Shown here: positions 1 to 5,685 of the stretch, piece by piece
Layout: the number at the start of each line of letters is the position of its first letter
How positions within the stretch are numbered: position 1 is the first letter of the stretch
Assembly: GCA_011176555.1 (NCBI GenBank)
Contig: DUEF01000249.1
Span: 1 to 5,685, forward strand
Direction: 5' to 3'
Source: Caldilineae bacterium
GTDB taxonomy: Bacteria; Chloroflexota; Anaerolineae; J102
Length of the DNA stretch: 5,685 nucleotides
Made by a program: the position numbers and the translations under genes
The notes under the pieces: generated by a model
Told to the model about the DNA's origin: nothing
Databases searched by the model: none
The model's input: only the letters and a program-made list of their open reading frames with translations

Positions 1-3000
1 AGATGATGTGGTGCATAGTGACCACGGCGATGTAGTCCTGCTCGGACAGTTTGAGCAGACAGGCCCGGAACAGCGGCCCGGTAGCCAGATTGAAGGGCTT
101 CTGCACTTCCACCCGCGCCCTGGCCTCAGCTTCTTCCTCCCGGATCTCGGGGGGCAGGTGCGAGAGATCAGCGACCGGCAGGGAAAAAGCCAGGTGCTCG
201 GCGATGGACTGCCGGGCTTTGCCATTCCGCTCGACAAAAGTGGTGCGCAGCGTCTCGTGTCGGCGCACGATCTCGTTCAGGCTCCGTTCCAGCGCCGCTA
301 CATCAATCTCGCCCACCAAACGCAGCACCATGGGCACGTTGTAGAATGGACTGTCGGGTTGCAACTGATCGAGGAACCAGAGGCGCTGTTGGGCGTAGGA
401 AAGGGGCAAGTCGCCGTCGCGGGGAACCGGGACGATGGGCGGTTCCGCATCCTTGCCGTCATCTCGTAGAGAAGCGGTGATGGCCCGGGCCAGGGCCGCC
501 ACCGTGGGCGTTTCAAACACCTGCTGCAGGGGCAAATCGATCTGGAACACTTCTCTCATGCGCGAGCTGAGTTGCGTGGCCAAAAGCGAGTGGCCGCCCA
601 ACTCGAAAAAGTTGTCGTGGATGCCGACGCGCTGCACGCCCAAAATGCGGGACCACAATTCCGCCAGCATCTCCTCGACCGGTGAGCGCGGCGCTTCGTA
701 GGCGACATCGACGAGCCGACGAGCGCCATCGGGCGCGGGTAAGGCGTTGCGGTCGATCTTGCCATTGGGCATCAAGGGCATGGATTCAAGCGCCACGAAA
801 ACGGCGGGGATCATGTAATCGGGCAGGCTGGACTGCAAATGTTCTCGCAGGGCGCTGACCAGGGGATCCGACTCCGTGTTGGCGGTGAAGTAAGCCACCA
901 GCCGTTTGTCTTCCCGACCGGCATCTTCATCCTCGCGCCCAAAATCTCGCAGCACGACGACCGCCTCTTTGATGGCCTCATGCTGCTGCAAGACGGCCTC
1001 GATCTCTCCCAGCTCGATGCGATAGCCGCTGAGCTTGACTTGATCGTCGATCCGGCCCAGGAACTCAATCCGGCCATCCGCTTTGTAGCGAACGAGGTCG
1101 CCGGTGCGATACAGCCGCGCCCCCGGTTCGGAAGCGAAGGGATCGGGGACAAAGGCTGTGGCCGTGCGGGCGGGACGCCGCCAATAGCCCCGCGTGACTG
1201 CAATGCCGCCGATAAAGAGTTCACCGGGCGCGCCCACGGGCATGGGCCGCAGATACCGGTCGAGGACATACATCCTAGTGTTGGCCAGAGGACGGCCGAT
1301 GTCGATTGCGGAGGGATCGGTCACAGCGGCGATGCTGGCGTTGGCCGTGCCCTCGGTGGGGCCGTAAACATTGCGAATGGCTGTATCGGGAAAAATCGCC
1401 TGGGTGCGAGAGACGAGCTCAGCATTGAGCGCCTCGCCTCCCAGCAACACCTGTGTGAGGTTACTCCCGGGTGAAAGCGTGGGATCGACCTCGATGGCGT
1501 CGAGCATGGCCTGCCACAGCGAAGGCACGCTATTGAAACCGATCCGGGATCGGCTCTGCAGCGCCTGCAACAAACCCGCCGGATCGGCGACGACCGTTTC
1601 CGCCATGCCCCAGACCGCTCGCCCGACCAAAAGAGGCGCAAGGAATTGCTTGAGTGAGGCGTCGAAAGAGAGCTTCGTCACCCACGGCATGACCTGCACA
1701 GCCTCGCCGTACAACGTTTCGTTCACCCAATTCAGATAATTTGCCAGGCTGCCGTGCTCCACCATCACGCCCTTGGGTTTGCCGGTGGAGCCGGACGTGT
1801 AGAGGAGGTAAGCCAGATGGTCGGGAGAAATGGCAAGGTCGGGGTCGGTAGTAGGTTGGGCGCTGATGGCGGGGTCGTCGAGGTGGAGGTATTGGGTATC
1901 GGGTATTGGATATTCTCCCACCTCTGATCTCCGACCTCTGATCTCTGTCCTCTGATCTCCGGCCTCTGTCCTTCCCCCTACCAGCAAAACCTGCGCCCCG
2001 GCGTCCTCGATCATGTAGCGAGTGCGATCCGGGGGATAGGCCGGGTCGAGGGGCAGATAAGCGCCGCCCGCTTTGAGCACGGCCAGTACGGCCAGCACCA
2101 TCTCCGGCGAGCGTTCCATGAGGATGCCTACCGGCGTTTCCGGCCCCACGCCCAGCTCCCGCAGATGCCAGGCCAGTTGATTCGCACGCTGATTCAAGGT
2201 CGCGTACGTCCACTGCTCCTGCCCGAAAACGAGGGCCGGGGCTGCGGGCGTGCGCTGAACCTGTTGCTCGAACTGTTCGACAACCGTGGACGAGGGCGCA
2301 TCCACATCTGTGTCGTTCCATTGCTCCACAATCTGTGTTCGTTCCGTTTCCGACAACATCGACACCCCGGCAAGGGGCTGTTCCGGCTGGCTGACCATCC
2401 CCAGGAGCAAGTTAGCGAGATGCTGCACCATGCGGGCGATGACCGCATCATCGAAACGAGAGCGATCGTAGCGAATACGCAGGGTGAGTTCGGTGGCCGG
2501 GGCGGAAACGACCGCCAGAGGATAGTTGCTGTATTCAACGGAGTGCACATCTTCAATCGATACGCTCCCCTGCTGGGCCTGAGCCGCCTCGTCCTGGGGA
2601 TAATTCTCGAAAACGAGGATGCTCTGGAAGAGAGGCGTTCCCGCCGGCACATCGCTCCATTGTTGGATCGAGGCCAAGGGCGCATGTTCGAACTGGCGCG
2701 CGGCAAAAGCCCGCCGCTGATGCGCTTGCAACCATGCTCCCACCTTTTCCTGTTCGTCCACCTGCACCCGCACGGGAATCGTATTGATAAACAGGCCGAC
2801 CATGCGCTCGACGCCGGGCAGCTCGGCCGGTCGTCCCGACACCGTGGCCCCGAAAAGGACATCCGCCTGATCGTTGTAGCGACTTAACAGCAACGCCCAC
2901 GCCCCCTGCAACAGCGTGCTGAGGGTGATGCCGTAGCTGCGGGCCATGTCATTCAACTGCCTGGTGTCCTCTGCGCTAAGCTTCGCTTCTTCTTTGCCGT

Positions 3001-3691
3001 ACTGCATCTGCTGAGGGCTCGTCTGCTCGGGCGCACGCTCCACCACCAGGGATGTCGGCGCGCTAAATCCCCGAAGCTGTTCACGCCAGAAACTCTCGGC
3101 GGCACCCTCATCCTGTTGGGCCAACCAGTCGATGTACTCGCGATAGGGTCGCACGGGGGGCAGGCGTACATCCTGGCCCAGACGGAAAGCCTCGTAAAGC
3201 GCAAAAACATCTTGCAAGACCAGGGGCAACGACCAGCCATCCAGCAGGGCGTGGTGATGGCTCCACACAAAGTAATGGGCCTGATCGGAGATGCGCATGA
3301 GCGCTAAACGCATGAGCGGCGCTTTGGCCAGGTCGAATCCCCGGCGTCGCTCCGCTTCCAACCAGGCATCCAGGCGTTTTTCCTGCTCCTCGGCCGGATA
3401 GTGACGCCAATCTTCCTGGACGATGGGTACAGTGACGCGCTGGCGCACCACTTGCATCATCTGCTCCAGGCGCTTCCAGGCAAAGGCTGTGCGGAGCACC
3501 GCATGACGGTCCACCACCCGCTGCCAGGCCTGCGAAAATGCGTTGACGTCCAGATCCCCGCGCAAAGTCGCAGCCAATTGCTCGACATACACGCCGGACT
3601 CACGGTCGTAAAGGCTATGGAACAACATGCCCTGTTGGGTGGGCGACAGAGGATAGATGGCCTCGATGTTTTTGCGGGTTGCTTTACTCAT
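1..3691 (-). CDS. Non-ribosomal peptide synthetase, N-terminal part: C(DCL)-A-PCP-C(partial); 3' end outside window
   Basis: This NRPS subunit accepts the chain from the upstream E-ending subunit, adds one amino acid and passes it to a second condensation domain. Reading from the ATG at 3691 gives 1230 codons plus one base with no stop. Domains: C (about 8-440) with YPLSPTQQGMLFHSL and active site HHALLDGWS (second His = His147); complete A domain (about 465-985); PCP (about 1003-1072) with DNFFELGGHS and Ser1035; and the start of a second C domain (1092 on), cut just after its MHHII, inside the HHxxxDG motif. The ATG is supported by a Shine-Dalgarno-like AGAAAGG seven bases upstream and by a short N-terminus (MSKATRKNIEAIYPLS) typical of C domains that begin a subunit. 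There is no E domain in the complete module, so an L-residue is expected. A tandem-repeat-derived stretch lies at residues 575-600. Other C-A-PCP proteins such as siderophore synthetases share this architecture, so the product is not identified. Confidence 0.97.
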   Translation of the reverse strand, partial: MSKATRKNIEAIYPLSPTQQGMLFHSLYDRESGVYVEQLAATLRGDLDVNAFSQAWQRVVDRHAVLRTAFAWKRLEQMMQVVRQRVTVPIVQEDWRHYPAEEQEKRLDAWLEAERRRGFDLAKAPLMRLALMRISDQAHYFVWSHHHALLDGWSLPLVLQDVFALYEAFRLGQDVRLPPVRPYREYIDWLAQQDEGAAESFWREQLRGFSAPTSLVVERAPEQTSPQQMQYGKEEAKLSAEDTRQLNDMARSYGITLSTLLQGAWALLLSRYNDQADVLFGATVSGRPAELPGVERMVGLFINTIPVRVQVDEQEKVGAWLQAHQRRAFAARQFEHAPLASIQQWSDVPAGTPLFQSILVFENYPQDEAAQAQQGSVSIEDVHSVEYSNYPLAVVSAPATELTLRIRYDRSRFDDAVIARMVQHLANLLLGMVSQPEQPLAGVSMLSETERTQIVEQWNDTDVDAPSSTVVEQFEQQVQRTPAAPALVFGQEQWTYATLNQRANQLAWHLRELGVGPETPVGILMERSPEMVLAVLAVLKAGGAYLPLDPAYPPDRTRYMIEDAGAQVLLVGGRTEAGDQRTEIRGRRSEVGEYPIPDTQYLHLDDPAISAQPTTDPDLAISPDHLAYLLYTSGSTGKPKGVMVEHGSLANYLNWVNETLYGEAVQVMPWVTKLSFDASLKQFLAPLLVGRAVWGMAETVVADPAGLLQALQSRSRIGFNSVPSLWQAMLDAIEVDPTLSPGSNLTQVLLGGEALNAELVSRTQAIFPDTAIRNVYGPTEGTANASIAAVTDPSAIDIGRPLANTRMYVLDRYLRPMPVGAPGELFIGGIAVTRGYWRRPARTATAFVPDPFASEPGARLYRTGDLVRYKADGRIEFLGRIDDQVKLSGYRIELGEIEAVLQQHEAIKEAVVVLRDFGREDEDAGREDKRLVAYFTANTESDPLVSALREHLQSSLPDYMIPAVFVALESMPLMPNGKIDRNALPAPDGARRLVDVAYEAPRSPVEEMLAELWSRILGVQRVGIHDNFFELGGHSLLATQLSSRMREVFQIDLPLQQVFETPTVAALARAITASLRDDGKDAEPPIVPVPRDGDLPLSYAQQRLWFLDQLQPDSPFYNVPMVLRLVGEIDVAALERSLNEIVRRHETLRTTFVERNGKARQSIAEHLAFSLPVADLSHLPPEIREEEAEARARVEVQKPFNLATGPLFRACLLKLSEQDYIAVVTMHHII
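2..418 (-). other. Partial condensation domain, LCL-like, cut by the window edge
   Basis: The first 139 residues of a second C domain are visible: C1 LSYAQQRLWFLDQLQPDS (1097-1114), C2 RRHETLRTTF (1143-1152), and the start of C3 as MHHII at the very edge. The AQQRLWFLDQL form of C1 is typical of domains taking an L-configured donor, which fits the lack of an E domain in the module before it. The active-site Asp and the rest are outside the window. Confidence 0.9.
476..685 (-). other. Peptidyl carrier protein of the second NRPS
   Basis: The motif DNFFELGGHSLLATQL is present, and Ser1035 (codon 589-587) is the expected phosphopantetheine site. The GGHS form is the usual one for carriers that hand directly to a condensation domain, which matches the next domain. 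Confidence 0.94.
1888..1915. repeat. Second heptanucleotide tandem array, plus-strand unit GGTATTG, 4 copies, inside coding sequence
   Basis: The plus strand reads GGTATTG, GGTATCG, GGTATTG, GATATTC without gaps. It has the same 7-base unit length as the neighbouring array but a different, AT-richer sequence, and it overlaps that array by two bases. It encodes the residues EYPIPDTQY (about 593-601) of the second NRPS, just before the strand LHLDD that returns to normal A-domain sequence. Confidence 0.85.
1914..1969. repeat. Degenerate heptanucleotide tandem array, plus-strand unit YCTCYGN, about 8 copies, inside coding sequence
   Basis: Read on the plus strand, consecutive 7-mers are TCTCCCA, CCTCTGA, TCTCCGA, CCTCTGA, TCTCTGT, CCTCTGA, TCTCCGG and CCTCTGT. 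They also pair into a 14-base period beginning at 1921, 1935 and 1949 (CCTCTGATCTC plus three variable bases). The array lies within the A domain of the second NRPS gene and is translated. Because 21 bases equal three units and seven codons, the protein shows a seven-residue repeat: TEAGDQR, TEIRGRR, then SEVGEYP. Short degenerate heptamer arrays are known mainly from non-coding DNA, for example in cyanobacteria. I infer, but cannot show, that this one came from such an element. Confidence 0.9.
2372..3670 (-). other. Condensation domain, DCL-like, at the start of the second NRPS
   Basis: This domain forms the peptide bond between the chain on the upstream subunit and the residue loaded by the A domain next to it. 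Visible motifs: C1 YPLSPTQQGMLFHSL (13-27), C2 RHAVLRTAF (62-70), C3 HHALLDGWS (146-154), C4 YREYIDWL (183-190), C5 LFGATVSGRP (279-288, in the place of the usual FGxxVSGR) followed by VGLFINTIPVRV (298-309), and an HAPLASIQQW-type C7 (336-345). The QQGMLFHS form of C1 is typical of DCL and dual-type domains, and this domain lies directly after an E domain, so I infer a D-configured donor. Confidence 0.88.
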
Positions 3692-3698
3692 AGACAAA

Positions 3699-3705
3699 CC
3701 TTTCT
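3699..3705 (-). promoter_or_regulatory. Ribosome binding site of the second NRPS gene
   Basis: On the minus strand AGAAAGG directly follows the TAG of the upstream gene and is seven bases before the ATG at 3691-3689. It is a partial match to the Shine-Dalgarno consensus and supports this ATG. The whole gap between the genes is 14 bases (3692-3705). It has no room for a promoter or terminator, so the two genes are most likely in one transcript. Confidence 0.75.
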
Positions 3706-5685
3706 CTAAAAATCAATCTCATCCATCAAGGCGTCGAGGTCATCATAGCTGAGTTCGTCGCCGGAAATATCGATGGTGGCGTATCCTTTCTCGGACTCAG
3801 CGCGTCCCTGCTCGACCAGATCCCGCAATGCAGCTACGAAATCGTCGGACAGAGCCTGGATGGTCTGCGGTCGGTGAAGATTGCGGCTGTAGCGCCAATT
3901 CAAGCGCAGTTCACCATCCACGATACTGGCGCTGATCTCCAGCAAGTGATGACGACGGCCCTTGTGATCTCGCTCGGGGCCTCGATTTTCAGGGGCGACG
4001 CCGATGGTCGAGACGCCGGACTGGCTTTCTGAATCGAACTGGCCGAGGTAGTTGAAGCTGATTTGGGCGGGAGGCAATGACGCCAGGCGGGAACGAACAG
4101 CCGGGTCGGGGTGCAGATAGCGCAAGAGGCCGTAGCCAATGCCTCGCTGCGGCAATGCCTGCACCTGTTCATGCACGCTCTTCAGCACCCGGCCGGAATC
4201 AGCTTCGGGCGCTGCCGGTTCAGGCTGCTGCAAGAGAGAGCGATTCAGGTTCGTTGCCAGGCCCGAGGCGCGCTGCTGTTTGCCATCCACTTCAGCGGAG
4301 GCGGGGAGGGTCAAGCGCAAGGGATACATGGACGTAAACCAACCCACGGTGCGCGCCAGGCTCACATCCTCGAACAGGTCTTCACGACCGTGGCCTTCCT
4401 GTTCCAACAACAGCGTGCGTGAGCCCGTCCATTTGCTGAATGCCCGCAACAGGGCCGCCAACAACGCTTCATTCACATCGCTGTCAAACACAGCGGGGAT
4501 GTCGTGCAGCAAGACCCGGGTGTCCTCCTGGCCGAGAAAAGCGCTGACACTGGCGGCGGAAGCCTCGTTGTTAACGCCTCCCGGGAAATCGATGGGCAGC
4601 GAGGGTGGCTCGGCGGATTGCACCGAGAGCCAATAATCGATCTGTTGCGCCACATCATCACTGCCGGCATAATCTTGCAGGCGTTCGGCCCAATAACGGA
4701 AAGAGGTGGTCTTGGGCGGCAACAGGATGCGCTTGCCATTCCCGATCTGGGCAAGGGCTGTCTGCAAATCCTCGGTGAGAATGCGCCAGGACACGCCATC
4801 CACGACCAGGTGATGCAGGACCAGGAGCAATCGATGTGAACGCTGCGGCCCCAAATCCATGTACACCGCCCGCAACAAGGGGCCGTTTTGTAGATTCAGG
4901 CTGGTTTGCGCCTGCGCCGCCACCTGCTCGATCCGGCCAGGGAGCTCGTTCTCGGGCGTTTCCGCCAGCCCCACCACCTCGACCGGCGTTTCACCGTCCA
5001 CGTCCGCCATGCGCTGCACCCAGGCTCCGTTCTCGAAATGGAACCTCATGCGCAGAGCGTCATGGTGCGCCAGCAAAGCGTCGATAGCGAGGCGCAAGTG
5101 TTCCGGCGGCAGGGGGGCCGGGATTTCCAGGAGGATGGACTGATTCCAGTGGTGGGGTGATGGCAATCCCAGGTCGAAGAACCAGTGCTGGATAGGCGTC
5201 AGAGGCGCGGGGCCGGTGAGAACGCCTTGCTCGGCATGGATGGCCGCTTTCTCGGTGGCGACAGAGGCCAAACCGGCGATGGTCGGGTGCTGGAAGAGCT
5301 GTTTGGCCTGAAAATGCAGGCCGGCTTGCTGCGCTCTGGAAACGACCTGGATGCTGAGGATCGAGTCGCCGCCCAGCTCGAAGAAATTGTCATGCACGCC
5401 AACCTGCTCAATGCCCAACAATTCCGACCAGATGTCGGCCAATTTCTGCTCGGCCGGCGTAGCCGGAGCCACAAAATCGCTGGCCAACGCCGGACGGCTG
5501 ATGTCGGCATCGGGTAACGCCCGCCGATCCACCTTGCCGTTCGGCAACAGGGGCAACGAATCCATAAAGACAAACGCCGCAGGGATCATGTACGAAGGCA
5601 GTCGCTCGGCCAGGAACTGCACCAACTCCATCTGTGTGATCTCGTTTCCATTGGCCACGATATAGGCAATCAAACGTTTGCGACC
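3706..5685 (-). CDS. Non-ribosomal peptide synthetase, C-terminal part: A (end only)-PCP-E; 5' end outside window
   Basis: This is the last 659 residues of an NRPS subunit that loads an amino acid, tethers it to phosphopantetheine and epimerizes it to the D form before handing it on. The frame is open at 5685 and ends at a TAG (3708-3706). Domains in order, numbered from the window edge: A-domain tail (1-65) with A9 LPSYMIP and A10 NGKVDR, whose Lys51 is the conserved catalytic lysine; PCP (about 76-144) with DNFFELGGDS and Ser108 as the attachment site; E domain (about 159-629); and an acidic tail ending DALMDEIDF. No thioesterase or reductase follows, so this is not the final subunit. Its substrate cannot be predicted because the A-domain pocket is outside the window. 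A TTG at 5673 falls between conserved A-domain strands and is not the real start. It is probably cotranscribed with the next NRPS gene, 14 bases downstream. Confidence 0.97.
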   Translation of the reverse strand, partial: GRKRLIAYIVANGNEITQMELVQFLAERLPSYMIPAAFVFMDSLPLLPNGKVDRRALPDADISRPALASDFVAPATPAEQKLADIWSELLGIEQVGVHDNFFELGGDSILSIQVVSRAQQAGLHFQAKQLFQHPTIAGLASVATEKAAIHAEQGVLTGPAPLTPIQHWFFDLGLPSPHHWNQSILLEIPAPLPPEHLRLAIDALLAHHDALRMRFHFENGAWVQRMADVDGETPVEVVGLAETPENELPGRIEQVAAQAQTSLNLQNGPLLRAVYMDLGPQRSHRLLLVLHHLVVDGVSWRILTEDLQTALAQIGNGKRILLPPKTTSFRYWAERLQDYAGSDDVAQQIDYWLSVQSAEPPSLPIDFPGGVNNEASAASVSAFLGQEDTRVLLHDIPAVFDSDVNEALLAALLRAFSKWTGSRTLLLEQEGHGREDLFEDVSLARTVGWFTSMYPLRLTLPASAEVDGKQQRASGLATNLNRSLLQQPEPAAPEADSGRVLKSVHEQVQALPQRGIGYGLLRYLHPDPAVRSRLASLPPAQISFNYLGQFDSESQSGVSTIGVAPENRGPERDHKGRRHHLLEISASIVDGELRLNWRYSRNLHRPQTIQALSDDFVAALRDLVEQGRAESEKGYATIDISGDELSYDDLDALMDEIDF
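3799..5211 (-). other. Epimerization domain of the upstream NRPS
   Basis: The domain equilibrates the carrier-bound aminoacyl or peptidyl residue between L and D. Motifs are intact (numbered from the window edge): E1 PLTPIQHWFFD (161-171), E2 HHLVVDGVSWRIL (291-303) with the catalytic-type histidine, E3/E4 EQEGHGRE (428-435) with the glutamate that acts as acid/base in this family, E5 RTVGWFTSMYP (445-455), E6 RGIGYGLLRYL (514-524) and E7 ISFNYLGQFD (542-551). It is therefore expected to be active. A linker of roughly 40 residues (about 460-499), rich in Ala, Gln, Ser and Pro, between E5 and E6 looks longer than in the E domains I know. Confidence 0.93.
5254..5460 (-). other. Peptidyl carrier protein of the upstream NRPS, E-type
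   Basis: DNFFELGGDSILSIQVVSRA carries Ser108 (codon 5364-5362) for phosphopantetheine attachment. Asp rather than His before the serine is the known hallmark of carriers that feed an epimerization domain, and an E domain does follow. Confidence 0.94.

Larger units (their letters stand above)
737..2299 (-). other. Adenylation domain of the second NRPS, all core motifs present
   Basis: The domain activates one amino acid with ATP and loads it on the adjoining PCP. All ten core motifs are visible (protein numbering): A1 WTYATLN (494), A2 LKAGGAYLPLDPAYP (539), A3 YTSGSTGKPKG (631), A4 FDAS (676), A5 NVYGPTE (774), A6 GELFIGG (823), A7 YRTGDL (861), A8 GRIDDQVKLSGYRIELGE (879), A9 LPDYMIP (956) and A10 NGKIDR (976). 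By manual alignment to GrsA the pocket residues are D677, A678, K681, N720, L749, G751, V775, A783, N784 and K978, giving DAKNLGVANK. This resembles the DAKDLGVVDK code I recall for glutamate, with Asp to Asn at two sites and Val to Ala at one, so the substrate stays open. The loop between A2 and A3 is repeat-derived. Confidence 0.93.

Noticed and set aside
839..1474. Plus-strand open frame of 211 codons
   Set aside because: It is antisense to the A4-A9 part of the adenylation domain and shows no domain or ribosome binding site of its own.
1914..1969. CRISPR array
   Set aside because: The units are 7 bases, contiguous and degenerate, with no spacers and within an open coding frame.
1888..1969. 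Frameshift or pseudogene caused by the repeats
   Set aside because: The reading frame from the ATG at 3691 continues through the arrays to the window edge, with conserved motifs in the same phase on both sides.
1530..2321. Minus-strand open frame of 263 codons in another phase
   Set aside because: It overlaps the true NRPS frame, which carries all A-domain motifs. The alternative is an Arg- and Gly-rich out-of-frame reading that also runs through the repeat array.
2165..2887. Plus-strand open frame of 240 codons
   Set aside because: It lies wholly antisense to the C and A domains of the second NRPS, whose motifs are unmistakable. Its translation is Arg- and Gly-rich with no recognisable domain, as expected from the complement of GC-rich coding DNA.
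3692..3705. Promoter or terminator between the two genes
   Set aside because: The gap is only 14 bases, is taken up by the ribosome binding site, and shows no inverted repeat or T-run.
5671..5673. TTG as a possible start of the upstream NRPS
   Set aside because: The frame is open upstream to the window edge, and the residues GRKRLIAYIV match the conserved KRLVAYV strand before A9. The TTG is therefore an internal leucine codon.

Overview
The window holds parts of two consecutive non-ribosomal peptide synthetase (NRPS) genes, both on the minus strand, and almost nothing else. The upstream gene enters at the right edge (5685) and ends at 3706. After a 14-base gap with a ribosome binding site, the second gene starts at 3691 and stays open to the left edge (1), so the assembly line continues on both sides.

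Layout in reading order (right to left): the C-terminal end of an adenylation (A) domain, a peptidyl carrier protein (PCP) and an epimerization (E) domain with a short acidic tail, then stop. The second protein has a condensation (C) domain that looks like the type accepting a D-residue donor (DCL), a complete A domain, a PCP, and the first third of another C domain that looks like the L-donor type (LCL). These parts agree with each other. The PCP before the E domain has GGDS, the PCP before the second C domain has GGHS, the C domain after the E domain has DCL-like signatures, and the C domain after the non-epimerizing module has LCL-like ones. The inferred order is: an unknown residue made D, then one L-residue chosen by a pocket read as D-A-K-N-L-G-V-A-N-K (partly like glutamate-type codes, low confidence), then a further residue outside the window.

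The most unusual feature lies at 1888-1969. Two adjoining heptanucleotide tandem arrays, of a kind normally expected between genes, sit inside the coding sequence of the A domain and are translated in frame as part of the loop between core motifs A2 and A3.

The organism cannot be fixed from this window. GC-rich coding sequence, large multimodular NRPSs and degenerate heptamer arrays would fit Chloroflexota or Cyanobacteria, but this is only a lean. I see no RNA gene, CRISPR array, transposase or regulatory gene, and no evidence of a new class of system: this is a recognisable NRPS with a few local oddities.
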